DNA of 7,588 bases from CAYRVX01 sp964642165 (GTDB lineage Bacteria; Planctomycetota; Phycisphaerae; SM23-33), in assembly GCA_964642165.1 (NCBI GenBank), contig CAZXOC010000329.1, positions 1-7,588 of the forward strand, in the 5' to 3' direction. Below are positions 1 to 5,640 of the stretch, in pieces (within the stretch, counting starts at the first letter, position 1; the number at the start of each line of letters is the position of its first letter). The notes below the pieces were generated by a model. That model ran no database searches. It saw nothing but the letters and a program-made list of their open reading frames with translations, and was not told where the DNA came from. The translations under genes were made by a program, and so were the position numbers.

Positions 1-1188
1 GGGCAGGTGGTGGTCACGACGGCCCGGCAGGCTGGCGCCGTGCGTGCCGGCGCGGGGGTCGCCAAGACGGTCACGAAGGCCTACGACGTCCGCGACCTGC
101 TGGGCGTTGCGGTCGACGGCAAGGAGAAGCCGCGCGAGCGCGACGATGCGGCCAAGGACCTGCTCAAGAACGTCCGCGTCACGCTGAGCGACAGTCTGGA
201 CGTCAACGGCACCGTGTCGTTCGTCAACGGGCGGCTCGTCGTCCGCGCGTCCGAGGGCGGGCAGAAGCGTGCGGAAGGGCTGATCACCAAGCTCCGCGAG
301 CTCCGCGGGCCGCAGGTCGAGCTCGGGGGGAACATCGCCAAGCAGCGCGCCACCGGGCTGGTCAAGGACGGCGGCTTCCTCCGGGGCGTCCAGGTGGACT
401 TCGATAGCGACTTCAGCCCGACGGTCGTCGCCGGGCGCGAGGGGGAGCGCCGCGACGCCCGCCGGCGCTCGCTGGCCGCCCGCCCGGAGTTCCAGGACTT
501 CTTCGCCCGCAACTACGGCTGGCAGTACGCCCCCGCCCGCGCCCGCACGCCAGGCGTGCCCGTGCTCGGGACCATCCCCCTCATCGGGCGGCTGACGGCG
601 TCGCAGAAGGGCGTGGAGGACGCCGCGGGGCGCCTGGTGACGAACCTCGAGCAGAAGGTCGGCGTCAACAGCACGAACATCGACCTGTCGGCCGAGGCGG
701 CCAATCAACTGGGCATCCGCTTTGCCGCGGGGGCCAACGACCTCAACTACGCCGTCGTGGACGAGGCGCAGCTCCGGACGCTCCGCGAGCTGGAGGCCAA
801 GCGCCGCCGTGGGGCCCCGGGCGTGCCGCCCAACGCGTACTTCCAGGAGACGATCGTCGGCACCGACGCCCTGCTGGCGAGCGGGCAGCGGGCGAACGTC
901 TCCTTCGGCGGCGAGCGGGGCAACACGCTGGACATCGCCGACAACACGATCGCGCTGCCGCACGAGAAGTACGTCCTCCTCGACAACGACGGGTACCTGA
1001 CGGCCGTCCGCACCGGCGAGATGCAGCACTGGACCGAGCCGGCCAGGCGGATCGAGTTCGCCGAGGTGCCCCAGGAGATCGACGTGCCCCGCGTGGGGCG
1101 GCTGGTCAAGCTCGAGAAGACGCTGATCAAGCCCAACGACCCGTTGACAATCCGCGCGACCTACACGTGGGAAGGAGCAGAGAGATGA
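1..1188 (+). CDS. Secretin-N-like envelope protein (5' partial)
   Basis: The frame is open to the left edge, so the N-terminus is missing; a GTG at 7 is only an internal possibility. Numbering from that GTG gives 393 residues. Residues 26-32 (YDVRDLL), followed by a stretch ending near 110 with VNGRLVV and KRAEGLITKLRELR, resemble the short secretin/TonB N-terminal fold that I associate with planctomycete secretion-like proteins. Residues 183-196 (GVPVLGTIPLIGRL) look like the loop motif of type II/III secretins, yet no full secretin barrel domain follows. The C-terminal half includes NIDLSAEAANQLGI (224-237) and ends in a beta-rich tail (359-389). The stop overlaps the next start as ATGA (1185-1188), implying translational coupling. 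Probably periplasmic or outer-membrane associated (inference); the exact function is unknown. Alternative: a structural or scaffold protein with no transport role. Confidence 0.72.
   Translation, partial: GQVVVTTARQAGAVRAGAGVAKTVTKAYDVRDLLGVAVDGKEKPRERDDAAKDLLKNVRVTLSDSLDVNGTVSFVNGRLVVRASEGGQKRAEGLITKLRELRGPQVELGGNIAKQRATGLVKDGGFLRGVQVDFDSDFSPTVVAGREGERRDARRRSLAARPEFQDFFARNYGWQYAPARARTPGVPVLGTIPLIGRLTASQKGVEDAAGRLVTNLEQKVGVNSTNIDLSAEAANQLGIRFAAGANDLNYAVVDEAQLRTLRELEAKRRRGAPGVPPNAYFQETIVGTDALLASGQRANVSFGGERGNTLDIADNTIALPHEKYVLLDNDGYLTAVRTGEMQHWTEPARRIEFAEVPQEIDVPRVGRLVKLEKTLIKPNDPLTIRATYTWEGAER
1172..1177 (+). promoter_or_regulatory. Shine-Dalgarno for the exported protein
   Basis: AAGGAG, 7 nt before the ATG at 1185 and inside the last codons of the upstream gene. 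It decides the start in favour of 1185 over the upstream in-frame GTG at 1167, which precedes this site. Confidence 0.75.
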
Positions 1189-3191
1189 GACGCACGATCG
1201 GGATCATGGCGGCGGTTGCCCTGCTGGCCGGAGCCGCCGGAACGGCCGCCGCCCAGGCGCCCAAGCTCGCCGAGGGACGAGGCACCGTCACGCTGAGCTG
1301 GAACGAGTTCGTCCAGATCACCGGCTACGACCCGGCGAAGAAGGGCCTCCAGGTCGTCACCGTCCCCTGGGACCAGGTGGAGGACCTGCTGGGCGTGAAG
1401 GTGGCGGGCAAGGTCAAGGCCGCCACGGTGGACCTGCCCTGGAAGGAGTTCCGCGCGCTGCTGGAGTGGTCCATCCAGCGCAAGGCCGCCGACGCGACGC
1501 CCCCGCCGGCCGACTTCATCGTCACCTCCAGCCAATACGTCGGGCAGCTCACCGAGGAGGGGGCCACCTTCACCCTCACCGCCAAGCTCAACATCCTCCG
1601 CCAAAAGGGCTGGAAGAAGGTCCCCCTCCTGCCCGTGACGGTCGCCCTGACCGAGACCACGCTGCCCAAGGGCGTCTTCCTCCACAGCACCGGCGGGAAC
1701 TACGAACTGCTCACCGACCAGACCGGCGAGATCGACGTGACCGTCAAGTTCGCCGTCGCCGTCACCAAGAGCGCCGGCATCAACCAGGTGGGCTTCGGGC
1801 GCACGCTGCCCGGCTCCGGCGTGGTGGACCTGACCATCGCCCGCGAGCAGGTGGACGTGAAGGTGGCCAACGCCCAGTCGCTGGTGAGCAAGACGGCCGA
1901 CGGAAAGACGCACGTGATGGCGGCGATTCCCTCCAGCGCCGCCGTCGGGATCACCTGGGAGCGGGCCCTGCCGAAGGTCGCCGCCGCGCCGACCAAGCTC
2001 TACGCCGAGACGCGGACGCTGGTGGCGGTGGCCGAGGGCATGCTGCTGTGCCAGGAGGTGGTGAACTACAACATCCTCCACACGGCCGTGCGCGAGCTGA
2101 GCCTCCAGGTCCCCAAGGGCGCGAGCGTGTTGACGGTGACGGGCTCGAACGTGCAGGACTGGCGCGTGGACGACGCGGGCAAGCTCCAGGTCGTGCTGAA
2201 GGCCGAGGCGATCGGCAGCTACAGCCTGCGCCTGGCCTACGAGCAGGCCAGCGCGGCCTCCGTCGAAACGCCCGTCGTGCACCCCTTGGGGGTGGTGCGC
2301 GAGCGGGGCTACGTGGGCGTGGTGGCGGTGGCCAACGTGGAGATCGGCGCCGGCGCGACGCAGGGCGTCACGGCCATCGACGTCCGGCAGCTCCCCACCG
2401 ACATCCTCGGCATGACCAACCAGCCGATCCTGCTGGCCTTCCGCTACCTCGGCGGGCAGTTCAGCATCCCGCTGGCGATCAAGAAGCACGAGGAGGTCAG
2501 CGTCCTGGTGACCATCGTGGACAGCGCGGTGTTCACCACGATGCAGCTGGCCGACGGGCGGCGGATCACCAAGGTGATCTACTCCGTCCGGAACAACCGC
2601 AACCAGTTCCTGCGGCTGAAGATGCCCGCGGAGGCGAACATCTGGAGCGTCTCGGTCAGCGGCAACACCGCCTCGCCGGCGAAGGACGAGGCCGGCAACG
2701 TGCTGATCCCCCTGGTCCGCAGCAGCCGCAGCGCGCGAGAGCTGACGGCCTTCCCGGTCGACATCGTCTACGTCGAGACGCCCAAGGCGCGGGCGCCGGA
2801 GCGCGGGCAGCTCCGCGTCGATCTGCCCGTCTGCGGCGTGCCGGTTATGCACGTCATGTACAGCTACTACGTGCCGCCGGAGGGCAAGTACACCGTCGGC
2901 TGGGGCCAGAGCGGCTTCTCCGGGCCCCTCCAGGTCGTCAAGGAGTTCACCTCCCTGGCCACCGGCGCCGGGCGGGAGGTCGTCCGCGTCGACGCCGCCA
3001 AGCAGGCCGTCCAGATGCAGAAGGCCTTCCAGGCCCGCGTCGACGCCCAGACCCGCGCCGCCGGCGGGACCCCCATCCGCGTCCGCCTGCCCGTCAACGG
3101 CCAGCTCTTCCAGCTCGAGAAGATCCTCGTCCTGCCCGACGACAAGCTCTACTTCGAGCTGCGCTACAGCGGGTGGAAGGTGGCCGGGTAG
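1185..3191 (+). CDS. Large exported beta-rich protein of unknown function
   Basis: 668 aa from the ATG at 1185, chosen because AAGGAG (1172-1177) lies 7 nt upstream and a signal peptide starts right there. Residues 1-23 have basic MRR, a hydrophobic core (IGIMAAVALLAGAAGTAA) and a plausible AAA/Q signal-peptidase I site, so the product is exported. A GTG at 1167 would put six extra residues before the signal and has no ribosome site. Three W-centred repeats sit at the mature N-terminus: W39 (TVTLSWNEF), W62 (VTVPWDQV) and W86 (TVDLPWKEF). The rest is alternating beta-type sequence with no transmembrane segment and no catalytic motif that I recognise. The C-terminus (634-664, with LEKILVLPDDKL) resembles the tail of the upstream protein. 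It reads like a conserved planctomycete secreted family (from memory, not searched). Coupling to the upstream gene suggests the two products work together in the envelope. Confidence 0.8.
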   Translation: MRRTIGIMAAVALLAGAAGTAAAQAPKLAEGRGTVTLSWNEFVQITGYDPAKKGLQVVTVPWDQVEDLLGVKVAGKVKAATVDLPWKEFRALLEWSIQRKAADATPPPADFIVTSSQYVGQLTEEGATFTLTAKLNILRQKGWKKVPLLPVTVALTETTLPKGVFLHSTGGNYELLTDQTGEIDVTVKFAVAVTKSAGINQVGFGRTLPGSGVVDLTIAREQVDVKVANAQSLVSKTADGKTHVMAAIPSSAAVGITWERALPKVAAAPTKLYAETRTLVAVAEGMLLCQEVVNYNILHTAVRELSLQVPKGASVLTVTGSNVQDWRVDDAGKLQVVLKAEAIGSYSLRLAYEQASAASVETPVVHPLGVVRERGYVGVVAVANVEIGAGATQGVTAIDVRQLPTDILGMTNQPILLAFRYLGGQFSIPLAIKKHEEVSVLVTIVDSAVFTTMQLADGRRITKVIYSVRNNRNQFLRLKMPAEANIWSVSVSGNTASPAKDEAGNVLIPLVRSSRSARELTAFPVDIVYVETPKARAPERGQLRVDLPVCGVPVMHVMYSYYVPPEGKYTVGWGQSGFSGPLQVVKEFTSLATGAGREVVRVDAAKQAVQMQKAFQARVDAQTRAAGGTPIRVRLPVNGQLFQLEKILVLPDDKLYFELRYSGWKVAG

Positions 3192-3229
3192 CCGGCCCCG
3201 CCCAAGCTGTCGAAGGAGGACAGATCCCG

Positions 3230-3267
3230 CGGCCGTCGAGGCCCGCTCCGGCGGGCCTCGGCGGCCG
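3230..3267 (+). terminator. Strong GC hairpin with UNCG loop
   Basis: Arms 3231-3246 and 3251-3266 pair over 16 bp with a single G-U wobble (T3236/G3261), and C3230/G3267 adds one more pair. The loop is TCCG closed by C-G, which is the extra-stable cUNCGg type. It lies 39 nt after the stop of the two-gene operon. No real T-tract follows (GGTTGTGCC), so it may act as a high-GC terminator without a U-run or as an mRNA 3'-end stabiliser. Confidence 0.6.
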
Positions 3268-3268
3268 G

Positions 3269-3297
3269 TTGTGCCCCGCCCGCCCCCGCGGTATCCT
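3269..3297 (+). promoter_or_regulatory. Weak candidate promoter for nikR
   Basis: TTGTGC (3269-3274), a 17-nt spacer, then TATCCT (3292-3297). This is the best sigma70-like pair between the hairpin and nikR and would give a 5' leader of about 33 nt. The -35 matches consensus at only 3 of 6 bases and the -10 at 4 of 6. I see no NikR-type GTATGA/TCATAC operator here, so autoregulation is not supported. Confidence 0.3.
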
Positions 3298-3336
3298 CGC
3301 CGAGCGCCACGCTGCGCGGGGCGAAGGAGCGCGACG

Positions 3337-3747
3337 ATGAGCGACCTGACCCGAACGGCCCTGGCCATCGACAAGGGCCTCCTGGCGAAGTTCGACGGGT
3401 GGATGAAGCGGCACGGCTACACCAACCGCTCGGAGGCCGTTCGCGACCTGGTTCGCTCGGCCCTGGTCGAGGAGCAGTGGCGCGACCCCGGGGCGAACGT
3501 GGTGGCCGTGCTGAGCATCATCTTCGACCACGCGGCCCGGGACCTCGCCCAGGAGGTCACCGAGATGCAGCACAAGGACCACCACGCCGTCCTGTGCAGC
3601 CAGCACGTCCACCTGGACCATCACCGCTGCCTGGAGGTGATCCTGATGCAGGGGAAGGCCCGACAGCTCCGCCGCCTGGCCGACGGCATCATCGCCACGC
3701 GCGGGATCCACGCCGGCAAGCTCACCATGCTCAGCCTCAACATTTGA
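3337..3747 (+). CDS. nikR: Nickel-responsive transcriptional regulator NikR
   Basis: 136 aa, close to the 133 aa of E. coli NikR. Residues 3-45 form the ribbon-helix-helix DNA-binding domain: a beta strand with TRTALAIDK, then two helices including NRSEAVRDLVRSAL. Residues 53-133 form the ACT-like metal-binding domain. The four high-affinity Ni(II) ligands align with E. coli H76, H87, H89 and C95 as H79, H90, H92 and C98 (motif HVHLDHHRC). Start at ATG 3337, with GGAG (3326-3329) 7 nt upstream; further upstream in-frame codons run into the intergenic hairpin region. NikR binds nickel as a tetramer and represses nickel uptake genes, or activates others in some bacteria. No nickel transporter, hydrogenase or urease gene lies next to it, so it acts in trans from this locus. 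Identification is firm; the regulon is unknown. Confidence 0.93.
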   Translation: MSDLTRTALAIDKGLLAKFDGWMKRHGYTNRSEAVRDLVRSALVEEQWRDPGANVVAVLSIIFDHAARDLAQEVTEMQHKDHHAVLCSQHVHLDHHRCLEVILMQGKARQLRRLADGIIATRGIHAGKLTMLSLNI

Positions 3748-3776
3748 TCCATCCAAGGCTTACATGCCTCACGTCG

Positions 3777-3793
3777 GCCCCGGCCCCCGGGGC
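3777..3793 (+). terminator. Possible terminator hairpin after nikR
   Basis: GCCCCGG (3777-3783), a 3-nt CCC loop, then CCGGGGC (3787-3793) make a perfect 7-bp stem 29 nt after the nikR stop. There is no T-tract. In DNA this GC-rich such stems arise by chance, so support is modest. Confidence 0.35.
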
Positions 3794-3941
3794 GCCTCCC
3801 CTCGACGCCCGATCGGCGAGACTCCCGGATCGTAATGAACAGAACCGCCACGCCGGTCTTGCCGATAACAGACGTGGGGCGCGTGGAAACAGACCAGGCC
3901 GTTTGCCACGGAAGGCCGGCCGCCAACGACGGACTCCTCGT

Positions 3942-3946
3942 GGAGG
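3942..3946 (+). promoter_or_regulatory. Shine-Dalgarno deciding the CBM48 protein start
   Basis: GGAGG, 8 nt before the ATG at 3955. The only longer ATG-initiated choice, at 3835, has no purine-rich site before it, and its 40 extra residues look unlike the domain. Confidence 0.7.
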
Positions 3947-3954
3947 ACCTGAAC

Positions 3955-4230
3955 ATGGTCGAGACAGGACGCAAGAAGGGCAGTACTCGGTTCGCCATCC
4001 GGCCCGGCAACGGCACCAAACGGGCGTTTCTCGCCGGGTCGTTCACGGACTGGCAGCCCACCCGCATGCGACGGCAGAAGGACGGCTCGTTCGTATCGGT
4101 CCAGACGATCCCGCCCGGCGCGTACGAGTACAAATTCATCCTCGACGACGAGTGGATCGTCGATCCGGACAACAGCGCCTGGACCCCCAACTCGTTCGGG
4201 TCCGTCAACTCCGTCGTGAACGTGGCGTAG
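3955..4230 (+). CDS. Stand-alone glycogen-binding (CBM48/AMPK-beta-type) protein
   Basis: 91 aa, almost entirely one carbohydrate-binding module of the early-set/isoamylase-N type. Residues 23-35 (RAFLAGSFTDWQP), 50-70 (PPGAYEYKFILDDEW) and 81-90 (FGSVNSVVNV) are the conserved strands. By family comparison W33, K60, W67 and N85 sit where the AMPK-beta glycogen-binding domain has its sugar-contacting W100, K126, W133 and N150. No signal peptide and no catalytic domain, so a cytoplasmic glycogen- or maltodextrin-binding role is likely (inference). The start at 3955 follows GGAGG by 8 nt. An open frame reaches back to ATG 3835, but those residues are polar, non-conserved looking and lack a ribosome site. 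It sits alone between nikR and a convergent gene, so context says nothing about a partner enzyme. Confidence 0.8.
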   Translation: MVETGRKKGSTRFAIRPGNGTKRAFLAGSFTDWQPTRMRRQKDGSFVSVQTIPPGAYEYKFILDDEWIVDPDNSAWTPNSFGSVNSVVNVA

Positions 4231-4235
4231 CGCCG

Positions 4236-4251
4236 CCGCGGCGCGCCGCGG
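4236..4251. terminator. Palindrome between convergent genes, possible bidirectional terminator
   Basis: A perfect 16-bp GC-only palindrome that can fold as two 6-bp CCGCGG arms around a CGCG loop. It fills most of the 27-nt gap between the ends of the CBM48 gene (plus) and the repressor gene (minus), where a shared terminator is expected. No T-run on either strand. Confidence 0.4.
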
Positions 4252-4257
4252 GGGGTC

Positions 4258-5034
4258 CTACGCCCCCCGCACGCGCTGGATCCGGAACAGCGCCGGCCAG
4301 ACACCCGTGATCGCCTCCCGGGGGACGCTCTGCGCCGGGTACGCGCGGTTGAGCGGCTGGAGACGCAGGGTCTTCTCGTCGTCCTCGTAGAGGCGCTTGA
4401 ACGTCGTGCCCTCGCCCGGCTCGAAGCGGATGAAGCAGTCGTCGCCGCTGCGCGCCTCGAGGCTGGGCGAGAAGATCACGATATCCCCCTGGCGGTAGTC
4501 CGGCTCCATCGAGTCGCCCACGACGTGGGCGGCGAAGGCCTGCGGGTCGTGCACGTCGGGGCAGCGGATGTACTCCTCCGCGACGCCGGGGGGGTAGTCG
4601 AGGTCCGTGAAGTGGTGGGGGTACCCGGCAGCCACCTTGTTGATGACGGGCACCACCACCCCCGCCGACAGCTCGCGCCGAGCCGCCTCGTCGGCGACGT
4701 CTTCCTCGCCGGGCAGTGCCGCGTCCTCGAACTCGTCGCCGCCGAGCTGCCGCAGCATCCCCCGGAGCTTCTGCACCTCCACCCCGCGCATCTCGTAGTC
4801 CTCGCGGATGTCCGTCGGCGTTCGGGACAGGTGCGCGATCCGCGTCAACTCCCCCGGGCGGAAGCTCAGGATTCGCTCCAACAACCGCAGCACGCCGTCG
4901 GAAGGGGGGTTCTTCGCCTTGCCCGTCTCGATGTTCGACAGGTATGGCTTGGAGATGCCCGCCCGTCCCGAGACCAGTTCCTGCGTCACGCCGAGATCCT
5001 GGCGGCGCTCTCGGATGATGGAGCCCAAGCTCAT
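4258..5034 (-). CDS. XRE-HTH / S24 LexA-cI-type self-cleaving repressor
   Basis: 258 aa. Residues 5-60 are an XRE/cI-type helix-turn-helix (SIIRERRQDLGVTQELVSG, then GISKPYLSNIETGK). A linker follows, and residues 126-253 are a peptidase S24 domain. The cleavage site is A136-G137 in VINKVAAGYPH, the catalytic serine is S175 in HVVGDSMEPDYRQGD, and the catalytic lysine is K213 in TTFKRLYED. The 38-residue Ser-Lys spacing is close to that of LexA (S119/K156). All parts needed for RecA-stimulated self-cleavage are therefore present. It would act as a DNA-binding repressor inactivated on DNA damage (family knowledge). Start at ATG 5034, with AGGAG (5042-5046) 7 nt upstream and a good promoter at 5075-5103. 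The HTH is of the phage type, not the winged helix of housekeeping LexA. It probably controls the neighbouring cassette and itself (inference). Confidence 0.9.
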   Translation of the reverse strand: MSLGSIIRERRQDLGVTQELVSGRAGISKPYLSNIETGKAKNPPSDGVLRLLERILSFRPGELTRIAHLSRTPTDIREDYEMRGVEVQKLRGMLRQLGGDEFEDAALPGEEDVADEAARRELSAGVVVPVINKVAAGYPHHFTDLDYPPGVAEEYIRCPDVHDPQAFAAHVVGDSMEPDYRQGDIVIFSPSLEARSGDDCFIRFEPGEGTTFKRLYEDDEKTLRLQPLNRAYPAQSVPREAITGVWPALFRIQRVRGA

Positions 5035-5074
5035 GGCCGATCTCCTGGATCCGTCAGTTCCTGTGCTTACCTCT

Positions 5075-5103
5075 ATTATCGCTTTCACCGGCGACGCCGG
5101 CAA
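5075..5103 (-). promoter_or_regulatory. Sigma70-type promoter of the S24 repressor
   Basis: On the minus strand: -35 TTGCCG (5103-5098), 17-nt spacer, -10 GATAAT (5080-5075; 5 of 6 consensus). It predicts a start near 5068 and a leader of about 34 nt to the ATG at 5034. This is the clearest promoter in the window. Confidence 0.65.
5088..5100. promoter_or_regulatory. Inverted repeat inside the repressor promoter spacer
   Basis: CCGGCG-A-CGCCGG, perfect 6-bp arms with a 1-nt centre, lies between the -10 and -35 and overlaps half of the -35 of the repressor promoter. The position suits an autorepression operator. The arms are GC-only, so chance occurrence is less unlikely here than for the AT-rich palindrome at 5153-5175. 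Confidence 0.35.
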
Positions 5104-5125
5104 GGAAGAACGAACAATCCCCGCG

Positions 5126-5142
5126 GAAAATTTTCTGAGAAA
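5126..5142. repeat. Overlapping AT-rich small palindromes
   Basis: GAAAATTTTC (5126-5135) is a perfect 10-bp palindrome. TTTCTGAGAAA (5132-5142) is an 11-nt inverted repeat with a central G. They overlap, lie in a 70-nt patch of only about 39% GC (5111-5180), and lie 10 nt from the larger palindrome at 5153. They could be regulator sites or simply flexible DNA of a control region. Confidence 0.4.
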
Positions 5143-5146
5143 TTCC

Positions 5147-5174
5147 TTGCCATATTCTATTGGTTGTGTAGAAT
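5147..5174 (+). promoter_or_regulatory. Candidate plus-strand promoter overlapping the palindrome
   Basis: TTGCCA (5147-5152), a 16-nt spacer, then TAGAAT (5169-5174; 5 of 6 of the -10 consensus). The palindrome 5153-5175 exactly fills the spacer and -10, a classic repressor layout. The first plus-strand gene downstream is the ABC-GNAT gene at 5641, giving a leader of about 460 nt antisense to the ASCH gene. Because TAGAATA is an arm of a palindrome, a minus-strand -10 (TAGAAT) is also present, with TTCATA 18 nt upstream. Confidence 0.4.
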
Positions 5175-5175
5175 A
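5153..5175. promoter_or_regulatory. 23-bp interrupted palindrome, candidate operator
   Basis: TATTCTA, nine bases (5160-5168), TAGAATA: two perfect 7-bp arms in an AT-rich island within very GC-rich DNA. Size, symmetry and position upstream of a cI-type repressor fit an operator for a dimeric HTH protein. The binding protein is inferred, not shown. Confidence 0.5.
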
Positions 5176-5318
5176 CCTATGAAGAGGGGAAGAGCGCGCG
5201 GAGTGTCCCCGCGGCACACACCTCCGGCCCGAAGGGCATAGCACGGCCGAACCGTGGTGATCGCGCGTTGTGCCACATCCAAGGCCGGATGGGACCATCG
5301 ACGGCAACGTGGCTCGCC

Positions 5319-5636
5319 CTACCGGCCCGCCGCAGGATCCCCCAGGTAGGCAAAGCGAACCTGGTATAGCTTCCGCCCCTGGCGCTTCTCCGGGGGATAC
5401 AGCGACTCCAGGGCTGCACGCAGGGCCGCCAGGTCGCGAAAGCCGTCCGCGCGGGCGTCGGCGTCCGTCAACTGCCCCCACTCGACGGCCTGCGCCGAGT
5501 CGATCCGCAGCCGCCCGAGCCCCCGGACGGTGTGCACGCTGCCGGCGGGCGTGCGGCACCACCGCCAGAAGCGAAGCGTCGTCGTCTTCGCCCCGCGGCG
5601 GATGTCCTCAAAGAACTCCTTCCTCACCAGGAGCAT
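5319..5636 (-). CDS. Small ASCH-domain protein
   Basis: 105 aa, the usual size of a single ASCH domain. The family signature GxKxxxxR is present as GAKTTTLR (residues 15-22). Next come a strand with VHTVRGLGRLRIDSAQAV and the late strand KLYQVRFAYL near the C-terminus. ASCH is a PUA-like beta-barrel fold; some members bind RNA or hydrolyse N4-acetylcytidine, but most are uncharacterised, so the substrate here is unknown. The start at ATG 5636 matches where ASCH sequences begin (MLLVRKEFFEDIRRG) and has AGAGG about 8 nt upstream. A 35-residue extension to ATG 5741 would run antisense through the ABC-GNAT gene and adds no domain sequence. Same strand as the repressor but 284 nt upstream, so co-transcription into it is possible. 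Its start codon is 4 nt from the divergent ABC-GNAT start. Confidence 0.82.
   Translation of the reverse strand: MLLVRKEFFEDIRRGAKTTTLRFWRWCRTPAGSVHTVRGLGRLRIDSAQAVEWGQLTDADARADGFRDLAALRAALESLYPPEKRQGRKLYQVRFAYLGDPAAGR
5629..5633 (+). promoter_or_regulatory. Shine-Dalgarno deciding the ABC-GNAT start
   Basis: AGGAG, 7 nt before ATG 5641 and only 1 nt from ATG 5635, so 5641 is favoured. The site lies inside the first codons of the divergent ASCH gene. Confidence 0.6.
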
Positions 5637-5640
5637 GACG

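Larger units (their letters stand above)
5035..5318. other. Non-coding control region of the accessory cassette
   Basis: 284 nt between the repressor start and the ASCH stop. It holds the repressor promoter and spacer repeat (5075-5103), an AT-rich island (5111-5180) with nested palindromes and a second candidate promoter. From 5181 to 5318 GC-rich DNA returns, with only a 5-bp stem (5242-5246/5252-5256) and no convincing gene; frames open on either strand there lack family features and ribosome sites. Confidence 0.6.

Noticed and set aside
1466..3340. Plus-strand alternative frame of 624 codons overlapping the same gene
   Set aside because: Arg/Gly/Pro/Ala-rich translation without domain features; a frame shadow of 1185-3191.
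1161..3374. Minus-strand open frame of 737 codons across the exported-protein gene
   Set aside because: Antisense shadow typical of GC-rich DNA. The product is low-complexity (Gly, Asp, Leu, His, Arg) with no motif, while the plus frame has a signal peptide, ribosome site and ordered protein sequence.
3835..3954. 40-codon N-terminal extension of the CBM48 protein
   Set aside because: No ribosome site before ATG 3835. The domain starts after residue 41, and GGAGG lies 8 nt before ATG 3955.
4258..5034. Housekeeping LexA as identity of the repressor
   Set aside because: The N-terminal domain is an XRE/cI-type HTH, not the LexA winged helix, so it is better read as a phage-type or element-specific S24 repressor.
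5177..5419. 80-codon minus-strand frame between the repressor and ASCH genes
   Set aside because: It overlaps the ASCH 3' end in another frame and shows no motif and no ribosome site.
5035..5562. Long N-terminal extension of the S24 repressor frame
   Set aside because: It crosses the repressor promoter, the palindromes and the ASCH 3' end. The HTH begins right at ATG 5034, which has AGGAG 7 nt upstream.
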